Below the pieces are notes generated by a model that made no database searches, had not been told where the DNA came from, and was given only the letters and a program-made list of their open reading frames with translations. 64,000 nt of DNA from Pagrus major (lineage: Eukaryota > Chordata > Actinopteri > Spariformes > Sparidae). Positions 52,581-64,000 of the stretch are shown here, one piece after another; positions within the stretch are counted from its first letter, which is position 1, and every line of letters starts with the position of its first letter. Both the position numbers and the translations under genes were made by a program. Location of the stretch: assembly GCF_040436345.1 (NCBI RefSeq), contig NC_133230.1, positions 20,594,197 through 20,658,196 of the forward strand. The letters are read 5' to 3'.

Positions 52581-55037
52581 GAGCGCTTAGTCAACCAAGT
52601 TGCAATATAAACAAAACTCTTGATGTTCCTGAGATATTCCCTGCATGGCTGAGTTTATGGTGCCCTCTACAGGTGAAAGTGATGCACAAAAGTGAGAAAA
52701 CTTACTGTCCGAAGCTCATTCAGCCTCATTCAGCCTCAATTTTGATAGCAATCATCCAAACATACTCCTTATATTGAGTCCAAAGGATTCAAATCAGCCA
52801 GCCATGAACCAGCTGGTCCATTACTGGGCATTTGGTTTCAAGGTTAGTGCAAAAGAATCCTCAAGTATCCAAAGATATCCTCTCCTTTGAAAAGACATGC
52901 AGCTCTTGAAGAATAATTAGACTGAAAACAGGAAGCTGCTAATTGCACCATCATTATTCAAGTGGTCTCTCTGAGGCCGGCTCTTAGCGTGTTTAGAGAG
53001 GCTGAGAGGAACTGGACTCCTACCAAACACCTGAGGCCACAGTGGAGGATAAAGACAAATAAGAAGCCTGGTCCTCCGGCACGGTGAGATAGATGAACAT
53101 TGCTGGGATCACATCTCACAGCAGGGGGCTGGACAGGAATTAAATCAGTAACAACTACCTGGCAGCAGTTCATTAGGACTATCTCAAAGGAGGAAATGAG
53201 CATTAAAGAAATAAAAACAGTCTAATGTGAACTTTATTGTACTCTACCACTGGGTGTCATTATTGTGCTGAGGGACACAGTGAAGTCCCACACTTGCACT
53301 GTTTAAACCAGTGTTGTAAATGTTTTGGTACGAACGTCTGTTTTAAGTCAATGCAACCTTGTGGTAGTTTTTAAATGACTTGCGACCATACACACTGCTG
53401 CTTTACTTTCACAAGTTTATTTTGGATTTGAAGATTATTGTACAAAAGTGATTATCCTTTTCCTGTATGTGTGTAAACAAGACGAAAAAAATGACAAAAT
53501 AAATGACATGATAAAATGAAAGTCCCAAAGGTATGAGCTGAAGGCACTGGAGCAGAGCAAAACATTAAAACGGGTCCATCTACTTAGCAATCCATTCAAT
53601 CAACAAAGCAAAGGCTGCCAGTGAGAGGCCACTGACTGCAGACTTCAGGAGCCAGACTGACCACATATTGGGATACTGAGGAGATTTAGAGTGGCCCAAC
53701 TCTTCAAAAAAAAAAACTTCTCCTTTTCCAGTTCGCTAGCCACACACACTGGGCCTTAAAGCCAAATCATCGTGGAGGGGGAGAGCCGAGAGGTCTCGGT
53801 GTCTGCCACTCCGTACTGCTACATAAAAAGAAGGTGAAGGATGCCGTGTGAGCAATTGGTTCCAATTGACAGAGGATTGGTCATGGTCAGCCTTCTGAGT
53901 GGAAATCCACGTGAGAATGTAGCATTTGGACCAGCAAGGGGCACAAGAGGCCAACAGCAGACAATGAGGGCACTCAGAGGAGTCTGGCTGCTGTGGAAGA
54001 GTGGGGCACAATCTCCTCTGATTTAACCCTTCACCGGCTGGTTATTCAGTCAACTTAATACGCTGAGGTGGAGCTTATTGCAGACATGTAACAGAATCGG
54101 GATGAAAAGTTCATGTAGTAGTAAACAGTGAGAAACTGAATGCCCCTCTTCAAATCATTTCTTTACTATTAAGTATTATTTATAAAGTGAGATATACCCT
54201 AACACTTGTTGTTAAAATAACATAGATCAAATCATGTACTTAAAGTTCTTCATTAATTAAGTTAAAGCACCTATGCAGCTTCAACAGGCGACTTCCATCC
54301 TTGTGACTTTTTCACCAATTAGGCAGGTCCTGCTCGCTGAATGGGACCGGCTGCTTTAAAGTCTCAGAGGGGCCAGAGGGTCAGCGCTCAATCACAGTCT
54401 GGTTGGAGAGGTTGTGTGTTTGAACTAGCCACTAGTTGACGGGGCGGGGACGGGGTCAATAGGGGGGTGGGGGGAGTGATTGGTGGAGGGAGCAAAGGAC
54501 TCCTGCCAGCTCTAAAAGAGGAGCCTTTTGTAGCCAAGACACTGGCCAGACCAGCCTGGCCTTTCACAGCCCAGCCGCCCCTCTCCTCCAGGCCGACAAC
54601 AGCTGATGACAAGGCCCCAGCTGCTAATTATCCGGCTGATGGAGAGTCACTGAAGTGGGACTGTCAGAGCGAGGGGTGGCCCTTGTGTCTGCAATGGGAT
54701 AAATTTGAGGGAGGGTGAGGGCTGGGGGATGAAAAGAAGTTGCACTACAGGGGCAGGTTTTTTTTTTTTAAGTGTCCATCCATCAACAAAATCCATAATT
54801 CTGCAAGACAAAAGTCTTTTTTACATGAAAATGTTAGATAACTTGTAAAATGCACAAATTATTTTCACTGCTATTTACATTTTCTATCATTTGTAAGCTC
54901 TCCAGTAACAACAAGATGGTAACAAATACATTTTATGGGCTCACATATCCAGTCTGGATCACTGCATATTCTTCAAAGTGTCTTCAGTCGTGCCACAGTA
55001 TAGTATAACTGCGCACCTTTACACCAACGTATCCATG
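52581..55037. other. Interval between ccdc198 and ap5m1, no gene found
   Basis: A candidate polyadenylation signal for ccdc198 (AATAAA) lies at 53210-53215, with ATTAAA just before it. No NAA30-like acetyltransferase exon was seen on either strand, although NAA30 occupies this interval in human. A T run near 54758-54769 and a G-rich stretch at 54440-54490 are the only other features. The ap5m1 3' UTR must occupy the right end, but no clear AATAAA was found on the minus strand. Confidence 0.5.
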
Positions 55038-58000
55038 CTATAGCATCATCTGCCCAGAGGATACCGGAGCAGTTCCTGTTGAGTTCCATATGAAGTACTC
55101 TTTGGATAGAAGTTCTCGGGCTGGAAATAAGACAGACAGAACATTTAGCAGTTTTAGAAAACGTGCATAAAGCAAACATTTTGGTACAAAAACTGTAGCG
55201 AGCTTACATGTTACAATCCGTGGCTTGGCAGAGGAATAAACCTGCACTGAATGCTGGTCCACGCAGCATCCAGACAGTGTCATGTCAGGCACTTTAAAAT
55301 ACAACTGGGAAGATAACAGTGAAAGTGGTAATCACTTTAAAACCTAATAATATATGCTATATTTTAAAGATCCCTTATCCAAAGAGAAATTGGTTGCAAC
55401 ATGCTTTGGCTGTAAATAAACAAACTGGATCATAAATCATAAATCATAAATCTTTTGATCTTTTCCTAACATGAATCACCAAACGTATTAACTTACTTTG
55501 ATGTAGGCTGTAAGTTCTGTGCAGAGGGGGTCACTGGGTCCTGCTGTCGGCCCAGAAAAACTGATCTTGCCCTCCATTGTGACCTCACGAGATTTAGGGA
55601 ACTTTTGTCCTAAATATCAGTGAGGGGAAAACAGCTCATCATGTTTCTTTTTCAGATATACACCTGCAGTAAAAGTGATTTTTTACATTGATGCTCAGGA
55701 GCACAATGCCTACCCAGGGCCCAGACCAACAGGTTCTTCTCCTTTGAGATATCCAGCTGTCCGAAGCTCACCTTCACATCAGCAACACCCATCTGATCTC
55801 TACATAAGACATACACCACACATGCAGATGTTAGTGCAAAGTGTTTTCTCACATGGTTGCACATGGTAGAGTCGAGTATGAGACTTGTACATTAGGTTAT
55901 TAGATTTTCTCACATTAATGGGGTTATTACTTGGCTGTAGGACTTATACATAATTATATAGTCAGGGTGAGTTATTAAATGCACTGTAATCAGACACCTG
56001 CAGGTTTTTTGCAAAGAAATCTGTGCAGTTTAAATAAGATGCAGGAGGGATCTGTTCCATATTACAAAGGACCATGTGTTTGACAGTTATACATTATGGT
56101 AGAAAACGTTTTCAGGAATAGATCACGTCACGAATACCTTAGTGTGACTTATACTCGGGGGCTAATACAGACTTAATTCACTTATAGAATATCAGACTAA
56201 TGTCACATATCAACATTCCACAGTTTGACCTATTGATTGTCAATTTCCCATAGCACTCTTCAAGAGAGCTCTGGCATTGGTATCAGTATCGGTATCTGCA
56301 GGTATCCAAACTCTGGTATCGGAACCAGATCGGAACTGAAAAAAGTGTATCTATGTATCTCTGTTTATAATGTTAATGTTTGGTAATTCAACACTTTTAA
56401 TTATGTCACTGATGCTGTTAGCTGAAATTAATTTACATAAGTTTACTTGCTTAGCTAGGAAATTTGTGCATCAGTAGTTAACATAAAGATTTGTAGTAGT
56501 ATATTTTTGATTATCCAACTTCCAAATCTACAAATTATTATTCTAAAACTCTATAACAGAATAGCGTCCTAAATAATATTCTAAATATTTTCACAAGGAG
56601 TCAGATTGCCTTGATCTTGACAATTTAACCTCAAAGATACCATGGACTGTGAGGCATTAAACCTCTTTGCTCTACAGAAAACAAACATTGGCAGTTGCTC
56701 AGATCTAAAAGATTACATCCTGCTTACCTGTTAAAGAATGGCAGGTGTGCCTCACAGTACTCAAAGCTGTTCTTCACACTCTCATGAAGTTTGAGGGTCA
56801 CCGACACATGCAGCTGGTTCTCTTCTTCCCTCAGTTGATATGAACCAAGGATAGGGGGAACGGGGACCTAATGAAAAATTACAGGAATCACGTGAGACAT
56901 TACCACTAATATGTGGGATTACTTAAATACGTTAGTTTGTATGTTTCAAACCTGAGATGTATAGCTGCATAGTCTGAAAGGCTCCAGAGGAGGAGAGAAG
57001 GGGAACTTGTACGGCCCAGAGAAAGCTGAGCCATCATAGTTATCCACGCTGCTGGCAGTGAGGATAGTAGAGTCCAGTGAGGTGACACAAGGATGGACCA
57101 GGATGTCCTGTAGTGGAGAACCATTTGGCGGCAGTGTGAGAGTCACCGTCACATTTGGGAGCACTCCTTCCACTTCACACTGTTGACAGAAGGACAGAAG
57201 AAAAATATTGGAAACAGGCAAAAAAAAAAAAAAAAGATGTTACAACATTACTTGCTTTCTTTTACACTCTGCTCTTACTTTGCATGTCACAGTGCCAAAA
57301 ACATCCCACAAGTCCTGTCTGCTCCGGTTACCATACTGCATGGAGCGTACTGTCTCTACCAGTGCCACATTCACCACAGCTCGACCGCGGTGGAGACCCG
57401 TCTTCCAGGCTGGCTGCTTTTGGCTCCCAGCAGGAGTGGGCACTGTGTTTGTCGCAGGTGCCCCCAGTAGTGGCACATCCAGGGGTGTGCCAAGTGGACA
57501 AACCTGCAGGAGCACAGCGGGCAGCATTGCCAGCCGAGAGGCCAGCCCCTCGCTGTCAAGCTTCCCCCCAGAGCCGAGGAGAAAAGTCTGCAGACCTGCA
57601 AGGAGCGTGAGGCCCTGGGAGACAGACAGCAGGCTGGCAAGGGGTGGACGTGGCTCAGCAGGGGCATCCACAAGAGGCAGGCAAGCTAGGATGAGAGGCC
57701 CTTGTGAGATGGCCAACACTGGCCATAGTACTCCCTTTGCAGGGCCATCCACATGCAGCTCCAGAGCTGGTGATCGCTGACAATGAAGGCAATCATCTCT
57801 GAGAGCTACATAGGGTTTGTTTGAGTCTGAAAGCCCCAGCTCAGTGAGCAGGAGCTGCAGCACAGTGTTTTCTTCTGGGACTGCTACATAGTTGGGACCT
57901 GCCAGCCTCTTTGCACGGTGCTCCACAGTAGAAAACCTCCTATGGGGGAGACACAAGACATTACAAGCAGTGTGACAGCTGATATTTTACAACATTAGAG

Positions 58001-58154
58001 CACTTCTACGGTCTTCTACCATACACTGCTTACACTATTGTAAACAGGAAGTGCAATATGAGAGGCATTATAACTCAGATACATACCTTGAAAAGCGTAT
58101 TGACACATTTTCCCCCTTCTCGTGAGAAATTATCCACAAAGCACGCACACTCAT
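55038..58154 (-). CDS. ap5m1: AP-5 adaptor complex subunit mu-1
   Basis: Eight coding exons on the minus strand, in transcript order: 58154-58087, 57939-57279, 57179-56952, 56867-56728, 55799-55714, 55609-55497, 55304-55208 and 55120-55038. All have GT-AG borders and continuous phase, giving 491 residues (human about 490). The start [15 protein letters not shown] and the following [14 protein letters not shown] match the human N-terminus (longin-like part). The block [13 protein letters not shown], then [19 protein letters not shown], starts the mu homology domain. [71 protein letters not shown] and [13 protein letters not shown] follow in order, and it ends [19 protein letters not shown]. 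The product is the cargo-binding-type subunit of AP-5, which works with SPG11/SPG15 on late endosomes. It is intact with no frameshift. It shares a short intergenic region with exoc5. Confidence 0.96.
57220..57235. repeat. Poly(A) run in ap5m1 intron 2
   Basis: Sixteen A on the plus strand, that is a T run on the coding strand, about 40 bases upstream of the exon 3 acceptor of ap5m1. It may serve as part of the polypyrimidine tract. Confidence 0.85.
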
Positions 58155-58531
58155 CTGTCCGGCTGCGCTTAAATCCTCAATTTACACACTTATTCTCTGA
58201 CACCAACATTAACTTTCGCATCTTACCCTTCAGGTTGTTAAACTCAAATATTGCTCACTGTATGAATTTGACAGACGCAGCGACGCACTTCCTGGTTTTG
58301 TTTCACGTGACAACCACCACCAATCAGCTGACGCGCGCGCCTGCGCACATGCGAGCAGCTATCTCCACCCTTCTCCACCCATACAGGAAGCTGGTTAGCT
58401 AGCCAGCTAGCTGTCAACAAAGGGCAAAACTACACGAAATCAGCAAATCCATGTGGAAGTCGGAGGTATTGCCGACTCCGAGCGCCTTCTTCTGAATTTC
58501 ATCTGACTACGCCGCCAGCTGAATCTTGAAC
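58155..58531. promoter_or_regulatory. Bidirectional promoter between ap5m1 and exoc5
   Basis: The two start codons are 377 bases apart and diverge. The centre (58310-58360) is locally CpG-rich (GACGCGCGCGCCTGCGCAC), unlike the AT-rich surroundings, and no TATA box is evident. This is the typical form of a shared CpG promoter for two housekeeping genes. CTGCGCACATGCGAGC resembles an NRF1 site (GCGCATGCGC type), which is common in such promoters. Confidence 0.7.
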
Positions 58532-61500
58532 ATGGCGACCACTGCTCAGCTGTTCGAGGTAAAATGACTGCTGCACCGGAGAGCTGTGTTAGCTGTCAGG
58601 CTAGCTAGGTAGCTTACTATCATTAACGGTAGCTTAACGGTACTATTCATCCTGTCTGTATGTGTGTGTGTGTGATAGAGAATAAATAATGTCTTACTGA
58701 GCTGGGGAGATGTTTGTTTTTGTCGTAAGGTGGAGAGAATGGGTGGTGGACATTGTGGTACCTGGGTTATTCGGGGAACCATTAATGTTATTGACTGCTA
58801 GAGTGAAGTAAAGTCAACACAAAGGCAGTATGTTATAGCAGGGTGAAACATGAGTGTAGTAAGTCTATTCTTGTTGCATTTCTGGTAAACACCTGGTGTT
58901 GTGCGGATGTTTTACCCTCATAACCTCCTCCCCACCTCAGGAGCCCTTTGATGCAGATGAGTACATTGAAAGGCTGGCATGGAGGACACCTGGAGGAGGC
59001 TCCAAGGGAGGAGCTGAGGCATTTGACCCCAAAAGGTATTGTAGTCTACTTTCAGTCATATTTATTGCACACATCGTCTTTCCAATAAACACGAGTAAAC
59101 ACGGAATAGCATACTTCAGGTTTTAACCTTGACTCTGTTGACATTATTGTTGACTATGTGTCACCTGGTTACTGTATGTATTTTTGCTCTCTCATATTAG
59201 TTCAAATCAGTGTTGCCCTATCAAGAGCACCTTTCCACAAACTAAAAATCTAACATCAGACAGATACGAGATATGAATGGCTTTTGTATTCATTGAGTTT
59301 TATTTTCCCGCATGTATATTTAACTTGATTGCCAATGTTATAGTGGCAAGCTCATTCTTCAAAGGTGCTTTCTTTGTTTTCTATTGCAATTGATGTAACT
59401 TTATGAATGTGCAATGCAGGTGTTCCACTCTTGTCAGTGTAACACAGCTGATCCCCTCTATAAGGATGAACTTGCTTGCAGTGACTTAATACTGTCTTCC
59501 TGGCCTATTCCTCAATTTAATTTACGCCTCATCCTTTCAAACTTTCACTGAAGTTGATCAGATGTTGAGACAGATAATCTTCTACTAGCAGGTCAAGTCA
59601 TGTTAATAAACCAGAAAATACCTATCTCTTTTCACATAATCTTGTGCTTTTACTCCTCCAAACTGAGTACTTCGCGTTTCTGCTACTTAATACTTCCACT
59701 CCACTACATTTATTTGATAGGTTTAGTTTCTAGTTACTTTGCAGATTCAGATTATTTTATTGTTTGTAGACTATTAATTGCGATGTGTTACAATCAGATA
59801 GTGTTGTGGGTGGGACATTTTGTGAGAGGATGTTGCATCTGACAATCTGACAGAAATATCCCTGGAAATGCTGAACATCGGCTCAATAATCATTCAGGGC
59901 CAATAATCGATCTATCCCTACTTTAAGACCAACAACTGTTTCAGATTCCCGAACATAATACATGAGAATAATTAGATGCATTTTAAGATGAAATTCTTTT
60001 TAATATAAATTAACATTTATTTATTTACAACTGTCAGTATCAGCTTGCTGAAGTGAAACTGAGTTTGTCCTCCTCCACTTACCAAAGCTCAGCTTGGTCT
60101 CTGCTATGCTAATTAAGTGTTTTTGATGGGTAGGATGGAGAAAAAAAAGGGAATATCTTTGCTTAAGATTTTTTTTCATGGTATTTTCACTTCTTGTTGT
60201 TATTTTTACACATTTCGGGAACCAAGTTATTTCTCGTAAGCAAAAATGCCACAACAGTTTAACTATACTGTGGATCCAACCCGCCTTATCTACTTCCTCC
60301 ACAAAACTGTTGCCACCACCTCCTCGGAAGTTCTTAGCGAGGAGTCGGAGACAACATATCTTGTGGAGGCCACCATACTGTGAGTCACCAGCCAGGGAAT
60401 GAGTGTCTATTGGGAAGGGATGGGAGATGTCTTTAAGCTGTAGCCAGTGCTGAGGGAATTAGTCAAGAGATTATACACTCATCATTTTGGGATGTTTCCT
60501 ACTCTGTGAAATGTGGTGCTGACTTAGAACATTTGCTCTGCAGTCCTGATGGCACTTAAAATGCAGCTGACGAAGTTGCTAGTTTTCAGAGCTTCTTAAG
60601 TCTGGGGACCCAGGAATTAAATATCCGGCACTATTCTGTAACTAACTATAACTGTAACTGTGAGGTCAGTGGGACAGATTTAACCTTCTGGTATCCAATT
60701 ACTCCTCCGGAGTAAGAGCATTTTTTGTGTTTTTTACCTGCTGTTAGTGAAGGATCCACCATTCTTTCTTCTGTGACAGGCTGTTGGAAGAATTTGAGAA
60801 CCACATAGAAGAGCTGAAGCAATTGGATGAGAAGATCCAGCGGCGGGTGGAGAAGCTTGAGCATCAGTGTCATCGTGAGGCGAAGGAATTTGCCCACAAA
60901 GTGCAAGACTTGCAGAGAAGCAACCAGGTGTGTTGTGTAGTGAAGCAGCCAATGACACCCACCCACTTTAATCATCATATCAGAATGATCTTATCCAAGG
61001 TTACCGCAGGTCCTTGACATTTGTAAATTTGAGTGAAAAAAATCAACTACCTTTGAAAATAGACATAAAGAGACATGGGTCATTGAAAGTGCTTGAATTT
61101 GTATAGAAATTGAACTTCCTTTGATATGTTTCTAATTGTTGCCTGTGATCTTCTGTAAAGCCTTCTAGTCTTCATAAAAAAATCTGACACTTGTCACAGT
61201 ATTAACTTTGATCTGTGTCTCACACCAAACTGTGTTGGATCTGAGAATTTGAGGGAATTGGGCCTGGAAAATCCTTGAAAAGTGCTTGAATTTGATGTTT
61301 AAACACCCCCCTTATCTTTTTTATAAATTCCTTCGGTTCTTTCTCAATTCAGGTGGCCTTTCAGCATTTCCAGGAGCTCGATGAACACATCAGCTATGTA
61401 GCAACCAAGGTTTGTCACCTTGGTGATCAGCTTGAGGGGGTGAACACGCCTCGACAGAGGGCCGTGGAAGCTCAGCGCCTGATGACCTACTTCAACGAGT

Positions 61501-63980
61501 TCCTGGATGGAGACCTACGCAGTGACGTCTTCAACAACCCAGAGAAGGTGAGTGTGCTGCATATGTTTCTCCCATTCACTGCAGTGGAGGTGTGTGTGTG
61601 TACTGAATGTGTGTGTGACCATTGACGAGGACCCCCGCCGTGATACTGCTGGAGGTGAGAATGAACAGGATTATGAGGTAAACCATCCATATTAATTTGT
61701 CAAGTTTATCCCTTTAGTTGGATCCCTCAGCTAATTTGGATTAATAAACTGTCATTTGCTGTCTGACAATAGCTGGCTGATTGACTAGCATGGATGTCAA
61801 CATGCTCATGTCAACCCTAATTGCATTTACAGGAGGTTGTCTCGGAGCAAGAATTTGGTTGGTCCTCGGCTTTGTGTTGAATTACAGCAGCAAAGAGCTT
61901 GTGGCATTATGGTACATGTAAGGGCGGTGATAACATGCATGCTGGAAGATGAGATGCACTTTTACTTAGTTCCTGCCTACACAGACGCCATGCTGATGTG
62001 AGACGAGTGACCCCTGAAAGTTTGATTTTGCAGTTTTGTAAGCGACAGCAGAAAGCTTGGAATGCTTTAGATTAATTCCTGTTAGCAGCAGCATCATTAG
62101 TGGATGCAGAGTAGCGAGTCTGGGGGTCAATCCCAGAGACGAGAGCTGGAGATGGAGCTAGTTTTTGCGGAGAGGCATGCAGAAATATCTGGCCAGATTC
62201 CTTTTCCTGAGCATACCTCCAGACGAAGGGGAAAGAGGAAAGCTGCAAGTGAATAGCTGAAGGGGGATGGCTTTGCTAATCCTTCTGAAAGGGAGGGCTG
62301 GGCCGCCAGCGTGGAGACAAGTGCTGCTAAACCCTGACTGCAGGGAGACGGCTACATTACTTACATGGGATTTAGCAAATCTTAGCTGGGGGACAGATAC
62401 TTAGAAAACCTTCGCCGAGCAGAAAGGCTGGATCCTCCTCACGGGAGCAGAGTAATGATGTTAGCTGAGGCAGGCATCTGCGGGAACAGAGGAGTTGCGG
62501 ACGGCGGGCCTTTTGTAGGTCTGGGGCTTTTTCAGCCAGTGTGTATGTCAGGAGGGGCGGGGGGAGGGGGGTTCTCGACAGGGCCCCCTTTTTTTAAGAC
62601 AGATATCCCTGGCCGGACAGATTATTGAAGGCGATTTAGACTCCTGTGGGATTACAGCCCATTCAGAAAAGGCATGCCAATAAAGAGTTGGATGTGCTGC
62701 TAAGTCAGGACTGCTGCTGCTGCTGCTGCTGCCGCTGCTGCCGATGCCCAGGTGAGCGCAGCCTGTCTGTTATCAGCTCCCTGTTCAACATGGGGAGGTG
62801 GAAGAGGGCTGCTCTAAAATGATGATCCCCCAGGTGGAGACACCGCCGGCGGCCTGCCAGCTTTCTGTCTGGATGTCCACCTCTCATGGTCCTGTTGTGC
62901 TCTCTCTCTCTTTTTTGCCTTACCTGCCTCTGTCTCTCTCACACACACACACACACACACTTTCTCACTCTCTCTCTCTCCTCTCCCTCAGATTAAGGAG
63001 GCTGCTGATATCATTCAGAAGCTGCATCTCATTGCCCAGGAGCTGCCATTCGACAGGTGAGTCAGGCATCCTGGGGGGCAGCTTTAGACAAGTGCACTGT
63101 CAAACAAGGAAAAGGTGGTGTATTAGTGATACAGACTTTTCCTCCCTGTGTAAGCCAAGTAATAAAGCAGTTTAATTGAGTTTCATATGATTCTAGAAAT
63201 GAAACACACATTACTTTTGTAATGTCTTATTGTGGGATATAATTTACAGTTGTCTCGTTAAGAGTAATAATCTTTTCTTCTGACAGATTTGCAGATGTCA
63301 AGGCAAAAATTGCAAGTAAGTTTGTGAACTCTACTGTAGTCCCCTTTAGAAATATATGAGAGGGCTTAATACAAGAGATAATCTTATTTTTTGTGTCTTT
63401 GTCTGTGTTTCTGCCCAGGTAAGTACCATGACCTGGAGCGGCAGTTAATCCAGGAGTTCACTGCTGCCCAGCGCAGGGGTGAGATTGGACGTATGCGGGA
63501 GGTGGCAGCGGTTCTACTACATTTCAAGGTGACCTGGAAGAATCATATTTGATGTCTACATTTGATTTGTATTCCACATTTAATCAAACCGTTGGTCTTG
63601 CTTGCGAAGTTTTCTTATATGTTCAAATGTTGCTTTTTATCTGCTCTTCAGTGACATAGTCTTGCCGAAATGTAACTGTTGCGTGTTTTTCTACAAGGGC
63701 TATGCACACTGTGTGGATGTCTACATCAAGCAGTGCCAGGAAGTGAGTGAAAAAAGTTCCTCTTATACATAATGCTCCATGTTTTTGTTGTCCAGTCACT
63801 TCCCCAGGCTCATGGTTAACCCTTTGTTTGTCTCCCTAGGGGGCCTATCTGAGGAATGATGTGTTTGAGGACACTGCGGTCCTCTGTCAGAGGGTCAACA
63901 AGCAGGTGGGAGAGGTCTTCAGCAGCCCAGAGACTGTTATGGCCAAACTCATCCAGAACATCTTTGAAAACAAATTACAG
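58532..63980 (+). CDS. exoc5: Exocyst complex component 5 (Sec10), 5' part, truncated by window end
   Basis: Nine coding exons are present: 58532-58558, 58941-59035, 60780-60927, 61353-61547, 62992-63056, 63287-63315, 63419-63528, 63698-63742 and 63840-63980. Phases join throughout and give the first 285 residues of about 708 in the human protein. The start MATTAQLFE is followed by EPFDADEYIERLAWRTPGGG, a near-exact match to human. Residues about 41-90 form the N-terminal coiled coil (EELKQLDEKIQRRVEKLEHQ) through which Sec10 packs in exocyst subcomplex 2 with EXOC6. Later blocks FQELDEHISYVATKVCHLGD, VNTPRQRAVEAQRLM, ADIIQKLHLIAQELPFDRF and GAYLRNDVFEDTAVLCQRVN are also near-identical. The exocyst tethers secretory vesicles to the plasma membrane and is needed for ciliogenesis. 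The last exon seen ends with a donor (CAG|GTATGT), so the gene continues to the right. Confidence 0.97.
59640..59920 (+). mobile_element. Fragment of the 41.4 kb hAT-like family in exoc5 intron 2
   Basis: Phrases CTTCCACTCCACTACATTTA, TTTGATAGGTTTAGTT, TGCGATGTGTTACAA, GGGTGGGACATTTTGTGAGA and TCTGACAATCTGA run in the same order as related phrases at about 42010-42190 inside the element at 41440-42463. Neither terminus is clear here. Confidence 0.55.
62711..62741. repeat. CTG trinucleotide microsatellite in exoc5 intron 4
   Basis: About nine CTG units with CCG interruptions, within the intron between 61547 and 62992. Confidence 0.85.
62940..62985 (+). repeat. CA / CT microsatellite forming the exoc5 exon 5 polypyrimidine tract
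   Basis: A CA tract (about 62940-62960) runs into a CT-rich tract that continues to the acceptor CCCTCAG at 62985-62991. The microsatellite therefore supplies the pyrimidine tract for exon 5. Confidence 0.85.
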
Positions 63981-64000
63981 GTATGTATATTACTTCTCCG

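Noticed and set aside
54388..54718. Proline-rich minus-strand frame in the interval where NAA30 might be expected
   Set aside because: It has no acetyltransferase motifs. The proline runs come from the G-rich simple sequence near 54440-54490.
57155..57780. Long plus-strand frames (up to 190 codons) opposite ap5m1
   Set aside because: They are antisense shadows of the large ap5m1 exon 57279-57939, which is supported by close homology.
1..64000. CRISPR arrays, operons, prophage, rRNA or tRNA genes
   Set aside because: There is no spacer-repeat periodicity, no bacterial gene and no intact tRNA cloverleaf. The only tRNA-like sequence is the degraded SINE head at 13.25 kb.

Overview
The window reads as nuclear DNA from a ray-finned fish, most likely a percomorph teleost. 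The genes are vertebrate, with small GT-AG introns. The non-coding DNA is AT-rich, full of CA, GA and tetranucleotide microsatellites, and carries several short DNA-transposon families and a tRNA-like SINE that I know from percomorph genomes. There is no bacterial, plasmid, phage or CRISPR content. I found no previously undescribed multi-gene system.

Layout: about 1-29 kb is gene-poor. The only gene-like signal there is one candidate first coding exon on the minus strand near 3.6 kb that encodes a signal peptide. Old repeats lie around it, including a degraded RecQ-like helicase scrap at 10.1 kb and a nested hAT insertion at 23.2 kb. From 29.4 to 46.6 kb on the plus strand lies slc35f4, an orphan SLC35 membrane transporter, with two alternative first coding exons (29.4 and 39.5 kb) joined to six shared exons at 43.9-46.6 kb. 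From 50.0 to 52.6 kb on the plus strand lies a divergent ccdc198 (C14orf105) with a conserved N-myristoylation start. From 58.2 down to 55.0 kb on the minus strand lies a complete ap5m1 (mu subunit of the AP-5 adaptor complex, 491 residues). Starting at 58.5 kb on the plus strand is exoc5 (exocyst subunit Sec10), whose first nine coding exons are present before the window ends.

The order and relative orientation SLC35F4 - CCDC198 - AP5M1 - EXOC5 matches human 14q22-q23 as I recall it, which is independent support for the names. NAA30, which sits between CCDC198 and AP5M1 in human, was not found in that interval. The ap5m1 and exoc5 start codons lie 377 bp apart head to head, so they probably share a bidirectional promoter. 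Both products act in membrane trafficking (AP-5 in late endosomes, the exocyst at the plasma membrane), but the linkage does not show a functional link.

Exon boundaries were placed by hand from splice motifs, reading-phase continuity and recalled human proteins. No database search was run.
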